Notes: generated by a model from the letters alone, not told the origin. Counted from the stretch's first letter, positions 34,428-42,297 are shown. The stretch is DNA of 64,000 bases from UBA1426 sp050953365 (GCA_050953365.1 JBMNMN010000018.1:8439-72438), one strand, 5' to 3'. Numbers and translations: made by a program.

Positions 34428-36707
34428 ATGCAAAGCAAACAGTATCATATCAGGGCAGTCTATTTGCCGGGGCGTCTGCAGGAAAAATTGAAATGGATCG
34501 AAGATTTCCCTATGACATTTCTGGAGGCCCCTCCGGGCTACGGAAAGACTACGGCTCTCAAGTGCTTTTTCGAACAGGAGCGTTTTGCCTCTGTACCGGT
34601 ACACTGGCTCACCATTTTGGGGGAATCCGAACAAGCTTCCTGGCTTGCTTTTGCTGATATAATAGGACGGGTGGATCCTGCTTGCGGAGAGGAATTGCAA
34701 AGGCTGGGCAGCTTGTCCATGGATAATTTGCTGCAGGTGGAAAGCATTTTGCGCAGGATTATCTGCCCCGAAGAAACCTATATCGTTTTGGATAACATAA
34801 ATAAAGCCAAATTTTTTGAGACGCCTCACTTCATAGAGATTATTTCCGGCCATGGAGGAAAGAAACTGCACATCGTTGCAGTGACAACCCAAGTAACGAG
34901 ACAGCCATATGCAATGGCCGGCGGAAACCGTAATATCTATTATCTCACGGGAAATGAGTTCACCTTTACTTCGGAGGATACGGCTGCTTACCTTAAACAG
35001 GTAGGAATAAGCCTGAATAAGGAGCAGATCAGGTCCGTCTGTGAGAGTACGGATGGATGGATTTTTGCTATTTATTTGCAGATGCTGGCATTTATACAGA
35101 CAGGAAGTTTTGCAAATGGTGATATGGGGGTACTGATTGAGAACAGCCTCTGGAGACATATGGACGATAAGGCCCAAAGGTGTTGCATAATCCTGTCCGT
35201 GGTTCCCGAGTTCACCATAGAACAAGCCTTATATCTCACCGGCTGCACCAGGGAAGAAGCTGAAGAAAACCTGCTGGGCAACGGATTTTTAAGTTTCAAT
35301 CGGCAGAAGAACCTCTATCATTTTCATGCCATTTTCTCCGAGTTTCTGCGGCAAAGATTCAAGGAACTGCCTCAGGAAGAAAAGCGGCGGATTTGGTTGC
35401 GGGCCGGCCTGTGGGCAGAAAAATCCGGAGAGAGAATACATGCCCTGCAATTCTACTATGCTGCCGGGGAATTGGAGAAAATCTTTGTAATGGCCGCCGC
35501 AAGTTACGATCTTGCGGACATTGTAGATGATAGCAGCAAGCATATAGTGTTGGACATGTTGAATGAAGCTCCCCTGGAGCTTAAAGTGCGCTACCCGAGA
35601 GCCATGATCTCTATAGCATTGACGCTTTTCGTCCTGGGAATGAACGAGGAGCTTAGCCGAAGAGCAAGCGAAATCAAGGAGATAATTGAAGAAAGCGCTC
35701 TTACTCAAAAGGAAAAGAATTCCCTTTTCGGTGAGATGGAGTTGCTTTTATCTTGTTTGGAATACAACCGGATCAAAGCCATGAACAGGCGTCACCGCCG
35801 TGCCCTGAAGCTTTTGGAGGGACCCGCCAAATCAATCAATATCAAGAGTACCTGGACCTTAGGTTCTCCATCCGTACTATATATGTTTTGGCGAGAGAGC
35901 GGCAAATTACAAGAAGAGTTAGAGGATATGGATCAATGTATGCCGATTTATTACCGCCTCACCGGCGGACACGGAAGAGGCGCCGAACACATGATGCGGG
36001 CGGAAGCGCTCTTCATGTCCGGTGAACTTGAGAGTGCCGAAATCCTGTGCCATAAGGTGCTTTCTGTGGCGGGAGATCATTGCCAGAGCAGTATAATCCA
36101 ATGCGCCCTGTTCCATCTGGCTCGAATTGCGCTTATGAGAGGGGAGGAAACCCGGCTTTCGACTATCGTAGGACTTATGGAAGAACATGGACGGCAGAAT
36201 ACAGAGGATCTTTGTCGATTCACGCTGGATCTGTCCAAAAGTTTTTTAGGTTTGCATATAGGGAGAAGAGACTGGATTTCTCCGTGGTTGGAAACCGGCG
36301 ATTTCGGAAAACGGCTGGCGATTATGACGGTTCCTTTTGCGCACATAATCCACGGGATTGCACTGCTGAAGCAAAAGGACTTTCCCCGGATGTTAGGAGT
36401 CGGAGAAGTTTATCTGAATGCGGCCTCCATTTTCCCAAACCTGCTGCCCCAAGTATATATCCTGATCTATATGTCTCTGGCCAGCGAAGGCATGGGACTA
36501 GGCGACCAAGCGGAAAAACTGCTGAAGCAGGCGTTGGAGATAGCCATTCCGGACAGGATCTATATGCCCTTCGCGGAAAACGGTGAAGCTCTGGAGGGAA
36601 TCCTTCGCCGGGTGGAAAAAAACGTGGAGAGTTCGAGACGATTTTCCGACTCAGTCGCCAATTTGTGCGGGGAAGGAAAGCCTTTTTCAGCGAGAATTCG
36701 CGCCTGA
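34428..36707 (+). CDS. MalT/LuxR-type ATP-dependent regulator: ATPase and repeat domains (zero-frame part)
   Basis: A large signal-transducing ATPase of the MalT/STAND type. Walker A is APPGYGKT at 34-41; an IVLDNI Walker B-like strand follows near 120-125; a winged-helix-like region sits near 270-330; helical repeats (TPR-like) fill roughly 350-720. In this frame the protein ends at 759 residues with a 28-residue tail of no family resemblance and no DNA-binding domain. The LuxR HTH lies just downstream in the -1 frame, and the frames meet at an A7 run (36616-36622). The full product would be about 815 residues. The gene is preceded by ATAAGGAGG. Its targets are unknown; hppA upstream has its own terminator. 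Confidence 0.8.
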   Translation: MQSKQYHIRAVYLPGRLQEKLKWIEDFPMTFLEAPPGYGKTTALKCFFEQERFASVPVHWLTILGESEQASWLAFADIIGRVDPACGEELQRLGSLSMDNLLQVESILRRIICPEETYIVLDNINKAKFFETPHFIEIISGHGGKKLHIVAVTTQVTRQPYAMAGGNRNIYYLTGNEFTFTSEDTAAYLKQVGISLNKEQIRSVCESTDGWIFAIYLQMLAFIQTGSFANGDMGVLIENSLWRHMDDKAQRCCIILSVVPEFTIEQALYLTGCTREEAEENLLGNGFLSFNRQKNLYHFHAIFSEFLRQRFKELPQEEKRRIWLRAGLWAEKSGERIHALQFYYAAGELEKIFVMAAASYDLADIVDDSSKHIVLDMLNEAPLELKVRYPRAMISIALTLFVLGMNEELSRRASEIKEIIEESALTQKEKNSLFGEMELLLSCLEYNRIKAMNRRHRRALKLLEGPAKSINIKSTWTLGSPSVLYMFWRESGKLQEELEDMDQCMPIYYRLTGGHGRGAEHMMRAEALFMSGELESAEILCHKVLSVAGDHCQSSIIQCALFHLARIALMRGEETRLSTIVGLMEEHGRQNTEDLCRFTLDLSKSFLGLHIGRRDWISPWLETGDFGKRLAIMTVPFAHIIHGIALLKQKDFPRMLGVGEVYLNAASIFPNLLPQVYILIYMSLASEGMGLGDQAEKLLKQALEIAIPDRIYMPFAENGEALEGILRRVEKNVESSRRFSDSVANLCGEGKPFSARIRA
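36617..36623 (+). other. A AAA AAC slippery heptamer at the frame junction of the LuxR-type gene
   Basis: In the zero frame the codons are GAA AAA AAC, so the last A plus AAA AAC makes the heptamer A AAA AAC in the phase needed for -1 slippage. Re-reading as AAA AAA continues into the HTH frame. GGGTGG just upstream could act like an internal Shine-Dalgarno. A weak bulged stem (GAG/UCG with CGA/CUC) lies downstream. One extra A in this run would also restore a single frame, so an assembly indel or phase variation fits as well. Confidence 0.5.
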
Positions 36708-36874
36708 CACCAAGGGAACGCGAGGTTGCCCTGCTAGCCAGACAACGCCTGAGCGCCAAGGAGATTGCGGCACAACTGTATATAAGTGAAAGCACGGTTA
36801 ACAATACACTGGCAAGAGTCTATGAAAAGTTAGATGTCCGATCCAAGACTGAACTTTCGAAGAAGAACTTTTAG
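36623..36874 (+). CDS. C-terminal LuxR-type HTH of the MalT/LuxR-type regulator (-1 frame part)
   Basis: About 83 codons open in the -1 frame directly after the A7 run. They read as a natural continuation: a charged helix (RGEFETIFRLSRQFVRGRK) and then a complete LuxR/FixJ HTH with LTPREREVALLA, SAKEIAAQLYISESTVN and the closing YEKLDVRSKTEL. An internal GTG at 36665 could start a free 69-residue HTH protein, but it has no convincing ribosome-binding site. The segment is best seen as the DNA-binding end of the preceding ATPase. Confidence 0.75.
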   Translation, partial: RGEFETIFRLSRQFVRGRKAFFSENSRLTPREREVALLARQRLSAKEIAAQLYISESTVNNTLARVYEKLDVRSKTELSKKNF

Positions 36875-36939
36875 ATTGCTCCTGATGAGGGGGGTATCCC
36901 CAAATTACATACCGGAAATTATAATAGCCTGAAATGGAC

Positions 36940-36972
36940 AAAGGTTGCCTTTCACAGAGAGCAACCTTTTTA
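36940..36972 (+). terminator. Terminator of the LuxR-type gene
   Basis: AAAGGTTGC and GCAACCTTT form a 9-bp stem around a 12-base loop and are followed by TT and an A/T-rich tract. Confidence 0.8.
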
Positions 36973-37140
36973 ATTATGAAATAAGTCAAAAATAGGGTAT
37001 TTTTTACCCTAACACATTAACGTATCAGAGTTTATTATTGAAAATAATGGGTCTTTGTGCTTTAAATTGTCATAAAGCCTCTCCATTCTATTTCTGCTGT
37101 CAGATGGAGTAATAATAAGAGCACTAACAAGGTAAAAAAT

Positions 37141-37392
37141 ATGACGTCAAAACAAAAATCTGCGGCACTTAAGCAAAAGAAGAAATTTTACCACCGCCGA
37201 TCCACAAGGATAATTGCTGTTATTACGGCAGTGGCTATGGTTTTCTCTATTACTGCCGGAATGGCTACTGAGATAAAGATATCCCGGGGCGACAGCACGG
37301 AAGCGGCCCTCAACTACCTTGTAGATAATACGGAATACCTGAAAGAAGACCGATTCGGACGATTGATGCAGTTGGCCAGAGGTTTGCATTGA
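37141..37392 (+). CDS. Small membrane-anchored or secreted protein of unknown function
   Basis: An 83-residue protein with a very basic N-terminus (KQKKKFYHRR) and one hydrophobic segment (about 24-42, IIAVITAVAMVFSITAGMA) that could be a signal peptide or anchor. The remaining 40 residues are charged and soluble. The start follows AACAAGG. The stop codon lies one base before a terminator hairpin, so the gene appears complete despite the adjacent insertion sequence. I do not recognise a family. Confidence 0.6.
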   Translation: MTSKQKSAALKQKKKFYHRRSTRIIAVITAVAMVFSITAGMATEIKISRGDSTEAALNYLVDNTEYLKEDRFGRLMQLARGLH

Positions 37393-37393
37393 A

Positions 37394-37419
37394 ACATGGA
37401 TATCTTCGGATATCCATGT
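37394..37419. repeat. Left copy of 26-bp terminator hairpin flanking the IS1182-family element
   Basis: CATGGATATC, loop TTCG, GATATCCATG, with A and T at the ends. The same 26 bases occur in the same orientation at 39024-39049, so this is a direct repeat of a hairpin and not part of the element's inverted ends. In the original locus the hairpin followed the 83-residue gene. Confidence 0.85.
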
Positions 37420-37436
37420 CAGACTGTAGACAAAGT

Positions 37437-37470
37437 CGCAGAAAGACAACAGATTCTTCTGCGGCTTTTC
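37437..37470 (+). terminator. Terminator-like hairpin inside the left end of the IS1182-family element
   Basis: CGCAGAA (37437-37443) and TTCTGCG (37457-37463) pair, followed by GCTTTTC. It would stop transcription entering the transposase from outside. Confidence 0.55.
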
Positions 37471-37557
37471 TTATGTAAACAATCCTCAAAGATATTGGAA
37501 TTTGAACATCTAAAGGCATTTTTATGATATAATTAAATCATAGCGAGGTGACGACGA

Positions 37558-39003
37558 ATGATGATAAAAAATGCCGGAAATCAAAGAAATCAGATCCAGT
37601 TTGTTTCAGCAGACAGTCTTGTTCCTGAAAATCATCTCCTGCGTGACATTGATAGGGCGATTGATTTTTCCTTTATCTACGAACTCGTACAGGACAAGTA
37701 TTCCCAAGATCAGGGAAGGCCAAGTCTGGATCCTGTCATGCTGATCAAAATCCCCCTTCTTCAATATCTCTATGGCATACCCAGCATGAGACAGACGATT
37801 CGGGAAATCGAAGTAAATGTTGCTTACCGTTGGTTTTTAGGGTTAGACCTCACATCTTCCGTACCTCACTTCAGTACCTTCGGAAAGAACTACACCCGTC
37901 GCTTTAAGGGAACAGATTTGTTTGAGCAAATCTTCGAGAAGATTCTGGAGGAATGCTTTCTGCATGACATGATCGATCCTTCTGTGATTTTCGTGGATGC
38001 GACGCATATCAAGGCAAATGCCAATAAGAAAAAATCCATTAAGACAATGGTAAAGGTTCAAGCAATGGATTATGAATCGAAACTTCTTAGAGAAATTAAT
38101 GAGGATAGGCAGGCGCATGGAAAAAAGCCATTTAAGGATCGGGATAATGACGAGGATCCCCCAACCAAGGAAGTGCAGCAGAGCACTTCAGACCCTGAAA
38201 GTGGTTTGTTTCACAAAGGAGAGCACAAGAAGGATTTTGCTTATGTCACCCAGACAGCTTGTGATCAGAATGGCTGGGTGCTAGGATACACGATTCATCC
38301 CGGGAATGAGCATGATAGCAGAACCTTTTCTGCAATCTACGAAAGACTGAAAAAGTATGATCCGACATTAATGGTGTTGGATGCAGGCTACAAGACACCT
38401 GCCATTGCCAAGACACTACTCGATAATGGAATCAAGCCGATTTATCCATATCGCAGGCCTATGACGAAAAAAGGGTTCTTCAAGAAATATGAATACGTCT
38501 ATGATGAATACTTCGACTGTTATCTGTGCCCCAACCATCAAGTCCTTCGTTATTCCACCACGAACCGGGAAGGATACCGAGAATACAAAAGCAATCCTGC
38601 CATTTGTGCAAACTGTCCTTATCTATCCCAATGCACAGAGAGTAAAAACCACCAAAAAACAGTCACGAGACATATTTGGGAACCGTACCTTGAAATCTGC
38701 GAAGAGATTCGACATACCGTCGGGATGAAGGAATGGTATGAGAAACGCAAAGAGAGCATTGAACGAATCTTTGGAACGGCCAAGGAGTTTCATGGAATGC
38801 GGTACACCAGGTACAATGGCAAAGCCCTGATGGAGATGAAAGTCGGGCTTACCTTTGCATGTATGAATCTTAAGAAACTAGCCAAGATGAAAAGAAGGAA
38901 AGGTCTATTAGACCCTGTTGACACTTCTTTTTTATTAAATCTCCTCGGGGATTTGATTCGATTTCTGAAAATGAAAAGCGTCTCAGAAGTTCTTGTTTTC
39001 TGA
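37558..39003 (+). CDS. IS1182-family transposase
   Basis: A 481-residue DDE transposase: N-terminal DUF772-type domain (VPENHLLRDIDRAIDFSFI, QGRPSLDPVMLIK), catalytic Asp in IFVDATHIKANA, second Asp in MVLDAGYKTP, and a C-terminal Cys cluster (CANCPYLSQC) before the ESIERIFGTAKE block with the expected Glu. A TATAAT (37528-37533) and GAGGTGACGACGA precede the start. The stop codon overlaps a strong terminator hairpin. No truncation or frameshift is visible. Confidence 0.93.
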   Translation: MMIKNAGNQRNQIQFVSADSLVPENHLLRDIDRAIDFSFIYELVQDKYSQDQGRPSLDPVMLIKIPLLQYLYGIPSMRQTIREIEVNVAYRWFLGLDLTSSVPHFSTFGKNYTRRFKGTDLFEQIFEKILEECFLHDMIDPSVIFVDATHIKANANKKKSIKTMVKVQAMDYESKLLREINEDRQAHGKKPFKDRDNDEDPPTKEVQQSTSDPESGLFHKGEHKKDFAYVTQTACDQNGWVLGYTIHPGNEHDSRTFSAIYERLKKYDPTLMVLDAGYKTPAIAKTLLDNGIKPIYPYRRPMTKKGFFKKYEYVYDEYFDCYLCPNHQVLRYSTTNREGYREYKSNPAICANCPYLSQCTESKNHQKTVTRHIWEPYLEICEEIRHTVGMKEWYEKRKESIERIFGTAKEFHGMRYTRYNGKALMEMKVGLTFACMNLKKLAKMKRRKGLLDPVDTSFLLNLLGDLIRFLKMKSVSEVLVF

Positions 39004-39011
39004 GACGCTTT
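38976..39011 (+). terminator. Terminator overlapping the transposase stop codon
   Basis: A stem of about 13 bp: AAGCGTCTCAGAA pairs with TTCTGAGACGCTT around a 9-base loop. The transposase stop is within the right arm, which also runs into the inverted terminal repeat. Confidence 0.75.
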
Positions 39012-39023
39012 GTCTACAGTCTG

Positions 39024-39049
39024 ACATGGATATCTTCGGATATCCATGT
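39024..39049. repeat. Right copy of 26-bp terminator hairpin flanking the IS1182-family element
   Basis: Identical and co-oriented with 37394-37419. TTTTTATT follows only this copy (T-run from about 39049), giving a complete C(UUCG)G-loop terminator. This is presumably the original site, with the left copy made on insertion. Confidence 0.85.
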
Positions 39050-39091
39050 TTTTATTCTGCAAATAATATCGTGAAAAATATAACAATGTAA

Positions 39092-39132
39092 TTGACAATT
39101 GTCTTGTCATGTGTATAGTCATGTGCTATACT
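39092..39132 (+). promoter_or_regulatory. Overlapping promoters and probable NiaR operator of niaR-niaP
   Basis: Two promoters overlap: TTGACA (39092-39097) with a 16-base spacer to TATAGT (39114-39119), and TTGTCA (39104-39109) with a 17-base spacer to TATACT (39127-39132). Within them lie the palindrome GACAATTGTC (39094-39103) and two direct GTCATGTG copies (39106, 39118) spaced 12 bases, about one helical turn. GACA/TGTC-like half-sites fit what is known of NiaR operators, so nicotinate-dependent autoregulation is likely. Confidence 0.55.
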
Positions 39133-39246
39133 GTTAGGAGTCTGGAAATAGAATAATTCACGCAAAAACAATATCTGAGCGCTATGAACCTGAGTTAGTT
39201 AAGTGTTACTGAGAATAAGTAATAGAAATTCGGAAAGGGGAATGCA

Positions 39247-39750
39247 ATGAAAGGCGACTTCAGGAGACAGAAAATTGTCAAACTGCTTGCAGAAAGCCAG
39301 GAACCTTTATCCGGCACTGCTTTAGCTTCCTATTTTAACGTGAGCCGTCAAGTCATTGTACAAGATATTACGCTGCTTCGAGCTGCGGGGAATAAGATCC
39401 TTTCCACTTACAGAGGCTATGTATTGCAGAAGGGAGACGCGCTCAACAGGGTTTTTAAAGTACGCCACGATGACAACGAGATCGTCGATGAGCTGTATAC
39501 CATTGTAGATGCGGGTGGCAAAATTCTGGATGTTTTCGTAAATCATGAAATCTACGGAGAGTTGAGAGCAGAGCTGATGCTCTCTTCGAGAAAGGACGTT
39601 GATACATTTACGGCACAACTAAAGGCAGGAAAAATCTCTCCTTTGAAGCATCTAACGGACGATTACCATTACCACACTGTGGCCGGAGATTCTGAGGAGA
39701 TTCTTGATTTTATTGAAGACCAGCTTAAGAAAAAAGGTTATTTAATGTAA
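39247..39750 (+). CDS. niaR: NiaR-family repressor of niacin metabolism
   Basis: A 167-residue regulator with an N-terminal HTH (about 3-60; SGTALASYFNVSRQVIVQDI) and a C-terminal 3H domain, named for three conserved histidines that bind a metal and nicotinate (NHEIYGEL and the DDYHYHTVAG region). NiaR/YrxA represses NAD-precursor uptake and synthesis genes when nicotinate is present. A GGAAAGGGG ribosome-binding site precedes the start. The next gene is a niacin-type MFS transporter, which supports the assignment. Confidence 0.88.
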   Translation: MKGDFRRQKIVKLLAESQEPLSGTALASYFNVSRQVIVQDITLLRAAGNKILSTYRGYVLQKGDALNRVFKVRHDDNEIVDELYTIVDAGGKILDVFVNHEIYGELRAELMLSSRKDVDTFTAQLKAGKISPLKHLTDDYHYHTVAGDSEEILDFIEDQLKKKGYLM

Positions 39751-39771
39751 TTTACAGAAAAAGGAGAAATC

Positions 39772-41130
39772 ATGTTGAATATTGCGCAGCGTATAGATCG
39801 ACTTCCTTCCACGCCCATGTTGCGAAAAATATTGCTAATAACCGGCGTCGTCTGGATATTTGACGCCATGAACCAGGGCATGGTATCCGGAGTTATTGCA
39901 GCAATCGGACAGGATTGGGAACTGACTCCCGGGCAACTGGGCTGGCTGGCCAGCGCAGGGATGCTGGGTATGGCTTTAGGCGCAACCTTGTCAGGCATCG
40001 CCGCGGATAAGTGGGGGAGGAAAACGTTAATAATAGGAAATCTGATCATTTTCGGCGTGGCCAGCGGTTTAGCGGGTTTTGTCGTTAACTATCCAATGCT
40101 TCTGATAATGAGATTTTTCACCGGATTCGGACTCGGCGGAGAAGGGCCGGTTGCTTTTGCCTTCATCAGTGAATGCTCGCCCACTAAAATAAGAGGACGC
40201 AACGGTATATTGCTGGAGAGTTTTTGGGCCTGGGGCTGGATCATAGCGGCATTGGTGGCGTATTTTCTCATACCCGTTTACGGTTGGAGAGTGGCATTCT
40301 GGATTGGTGCCGTACCGGCGCTGTTCTCTGTGGTCTATTACAAAGTCATTCCGGAGTCCCCTCGTTATTTGGAATCCGTCGGTAGGATTGAAGAAGCGGA
40401 CGCTCTGATACGCAAGATGGAAGAGCAGGCCGGCATGAGTTACAGAGTTGGAAATGGTGAGGGGCTTAACGACCGCAGATCTGAAAACAAAGCGCCTTCA
40501 GAAAAAGCCCATGTTGGATTCAAAGATTTATGGTCGAAAAAATATATTCGCACAACTATAGTCCTTTGGGTTATCTGGTTTGGTGTGAACTTCGGTTATT
40601 ACGGTTTTGTATTATGGACACCTACGTTGCTTTTGGGCAAAGGGTTTACATTAGTAAAAAGCTTTGAGTTTACACTGATCATGTGCCTGGCTCAGTTGCC
40701 GGGATATTACAGCGCTGCCTGGCTGGTGGAACGGATCGGCCGTAAAATGGCACTCTCGCTTTATTTTGCCGGTACGGCGGTAGCTGCCTGGCTATTCGGA
40801 CATGCAGCCAGCATAACGGAAGTGCTGATTTTTGGCTCACTGCTTTACTTTTTCAGCCTGGGCGCGTGGGGATGTGTCTATGCTTACACGCCTGAAGTAT
40901 ACCCCACTTCTGCCAGAGGCAGCGGATCGGGCTGGGCTACGGCGTTTGGGCGTTTGGGCGCATTTACGGCTCCTTTTGTCGTACCGGTGATCTATAATTT
41001 CTACGGCACGGAAATAGGCTATACGTATGTATTTATAATGTTGACAGCAGTCTTTGCCCTCGTGGCTCTCGTAGTGGCCATTCTGGGCAAAGAGACTATG
41101 GGTAAATCCCTTGAGGAAATCAGCGGATAA
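39772..41130 (+). CDS. niaP: MFS transporter, probable niacin importer (NiaP type)
   Basis: A 452-residue major facilitator with twelve predicted helices. It shows the sugar-porter-like motifs DKWGRKTLI between helices 2 and 3, PESPRYLES before the central loop, and ERIGRKMAL in the second half. The FDAMNQGMVSGVI first helix resembles NiaP. Position 21 bases after niaR, likely in the same operon, makes nicotinate or nicotinamide the expected substrate. Other aromatic acids are possible in this subfamily. Confidence 0.8.
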   Translation: MLNIAQRIDRLPSTPMLRKILLITGVVWIFDAMNQGMVSGVIAAIGQDWELTPGQLGWLASAGMLGMALGATLSGIAADKWGRKTLIIGNLIIFGVASGLAGFVVNYPMLLIMRFFTGFGLGGEGPVAFAFISECSPTKIRGRNGILLESFWAWGWIIAALVAYFLIPVYGWRVAFWIGAVPALFSVVYYKVIPESPRYLESVGRIEEADALIRKMEEQAGMSYRVGNGEGLNDRRSENKAPSEKAHVGFKDLWSKKYIRTTIVLWVIWFGVNFGYYGFVLWTPTLLLGKGFTLVKSFEFTLIMCLAQLPGYYSAAWLVERIGRKMALSLYFAGTAVAAWLFGHAASITEVLIFGSLLYFFSLGAWGCVYAYTPEVYPTSARGSGSGWATAFGRLGAFTAPFVVPVIYNFYGTEIGYTYVFIMLTAVFALVALVVAILGKETMGKSLEEISG

Positions 41131-41184
41131 TAACCATGTAGCATGTGTCTGCATTGCTTCTTTGAGCGAAATACAATTATAAAG

Positions 41185-41226
41185 GCAACCGGAAAAATTA
41201 TTTAAACGAAAACCGGTTGCTTTTTT
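41185..41226 (+). terminator. Terminator of niaP, first hairpin of the GCAACCG array
   Basis: GCAACCGG (41185-41192) pairs with CCGGTTGC (41213-41220) around a 20-base loop and is followed by TTTTTT. Confidence 0.75.
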
Positions 41227-41266
41227 CGATTGAAAAGGACGGATATTGGCCATTTCTGGCTGAGAA

Positions 41267-41302
41267 GCAACCGATTTTGCATTTATTTTTATAATCGGTT
41301 GC
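41267..41302. repeat. GCAACCG hairpin 2
   Basis: GCAACCGATT (41267-41276) pairs with AATCGGTTGC (41293-41302) around an A/T-rich loop. It shares its arm heads with the niaP terminator but has no following T-run. Confidence 0.65.
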
Positions 41303-41318
41303 CTATTATGCAAAAAAG

Positions 41319-41356
41319 GCAACCGATTACGAAGTGTTTAAGAACGGTTGCTTTTT
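41319..41356. repeat. GCAACCG hairpin 3
   Basis: GCAACCG (41319-41325) pairs with CGGTTGC (41345-41351) and TTTTT follows, so it is terminator-like. A lone GCAACCGG also occurs at 41395-41402. Seven copies of GCAACCG or its complement thus fall within about 220 bases. No gene is supported in 41131-41491. Confidence 0.65.
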
Positions 41357-41491
41357 GCCACGGAGAGAACAAAAATGGAATTATATGGAACAAAGCAACC
41401 GGCATTTTTCCTTTTTTTTGCGTGATTAATTTGCGTGTAAAAAGCTACAGAATGCAGATACTATTTCGTGAAAAGGAAGGAGATGAATGGA

Positions 41492-41764
41492 ATGAATCGT
41501 AAAAAATTTTATCTTGCTTTTCTGTTGATTTTAGGTTTGTTGGTGTTTGTAGGCTGTGCAGACTATGACGGTGTGCCGGAGCCGGGTCCGGATAACGGAA
41601 TCATGGATAACAACGGAAATGGGATAAACGGAAATGGCAATGACCGGAACGGAATCGGGAACGGCCAAAACGGAGTTGGAAACGGCCAGAATGGACTGGG
41701 AAATGACTTAAACAACGGAACCACCAATAACGGACTCAACAACAATGGAAACCTAAATCAATAA
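41492..41764 (+). CDS. Asn/Gly-rich lipoprotein
   Basis: A 90-residue protein with a lipoprotein signal peptide: NRKKF, a hydrophobic core, then VFVGC with Cys22 as the lipidated residue. The mature part of about 69 residues is almost only Asn, Gly and a few hydrophobic residues, with imperfect NGxGNGQ repeats. The start at 41492 is preferred since AAGGAGATG lies nine bases before it. Low-complexity anchored tails of this sort may serve as surface spacers or adhesive stretches. No family is recognised. Confidence 0.7.
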   Translation: MNRKKFYLAFLLILGLLVFVGCADYDGVPEPGPDNGIMDNNGNGINGNGNDRNGIGNGQNGVGNGQNGLGNDLNNGTTNNGLNNNGNLNQ

Positions 41765-41774
41765 CTAAGGGGAA

Positions 41775-41798
41775 GGCGCCGGCACCGGCGCCCTTTTC
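41775..41798 (+). terminator. Terminator of the lipoprotein gene
   Basis: GGCGCCGG and CCGGCGCC pair around CA and are followed by CTTTTCC. It lies ten bases after the stop. Confidence 0.8.
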
Positions 41799-41874
41799 CT
41801 ATGACATGAAAAGAATCTTGCGCGATACTTAGCAGGACTCACAAGGTTAGGTTCGCCAAAAAACTTCCAAAATA

Positions 41875-42297
41875 CTAATGAAAGGTTCCGGCTTTTGAAA
41901 TAGCAGACAACGCGTCGCCCGCTTCATCGACATACATGCGTTTTCTGGCAATGTCAGCCATAGAAAGCATTCCGATTAAGCGTTCGTTTTCCAGGACGGG
42001 AAGTCGCCTAACCTGATGCTTGGCCATTAGGAGAGCGGCTTGATGCGTATTCATATTTGGCGTAGCAAAAATCGGATCCATGGTCATGATTTCACCTACT
42101 GTAGTCGGTCGATCATCACTTGAAAGCATTCGGATCACAATATCCCGATCCGTTACGATGCCAAGCAAGCGGTTTCTGTCATCGCAAACAGGGACAGCTC
42201 CGACATCTGCCTGACGCATTCTTTTTGCCACCTCCGCAATGCTCATTTCCGGGCGGGCGCATACGACGGATGTAGACATTAAATCTTTAACTTTCAT
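41875..42297 (-). CDS. Two-CBS-domain protein
   Basis: A 140-residue protein consisting of a single Bateman module: CBS1 (about 8-60, with GAVPVCDDRNRLLGIVTDRDIV) and CBS2 (about 70-125, with RRLPVLENERLIGMLSMADI). Such stand-alone modules bind adenine nucleotides and sense energy state. The start at 42297 follows AAGGAGACGATTGCA. It stands alone and is divergent from rnr. Partner unknown. Confidence 0.88.
   Translation of the reverse strand: MKVKDLMSTSVVCARPEMSIAEVAKRMRQADVGAVPVCDDRNRLLGIVTDRDIVIRMLSSDDRPTTVGEIMTMDPIFATPNMNTHQAALLMAKHQVRRLPVLENERLIGMLSMADIARKRMYVDEAGDALSAISKAGTFH

Larger units (their letters stand above)
37420..39023 (+). mobile_element. IS1182-family insertion sequence
   Basis: A 1604-bp element bounded by perfect 16-bp inverted repeats, CAGACTGTAGACAAAG (37420-37435) and its complement (39008-39023). 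It carries one transposase gene. It is flanked by a 26-bp direct duplication of a terminator hairpin. The ends appear intact and the transposase is full length, so the element may be active. Terminator-like hairpins near both ends (37437-37470 and 38976-39011) insulate it from neighbouring transcription. Confidence 0.88.

Noticed and set aside
34389..35225. Minus-strand frame (278 codons) opposite the MalT/LuxR-type gene
   Set aside because: It covers the P-loop ATPase region in antisense with no features of its own.
36684..36690. T-run (CTTTTTC) as the frameshift site in the LuxR-type gene
   Set aside because: The -1 codons there do not allow good re-pairing, and the -1 frame already reads as natural protein well upstream, back to the A7 run.
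37141..37392. Truncation of the 83-residue gene by the IS1182-family element
   Set aside because: Its stop codon precedes the hairpin that was duplicated on insertion, so the stop belongs to the original locus and the gene is complete.
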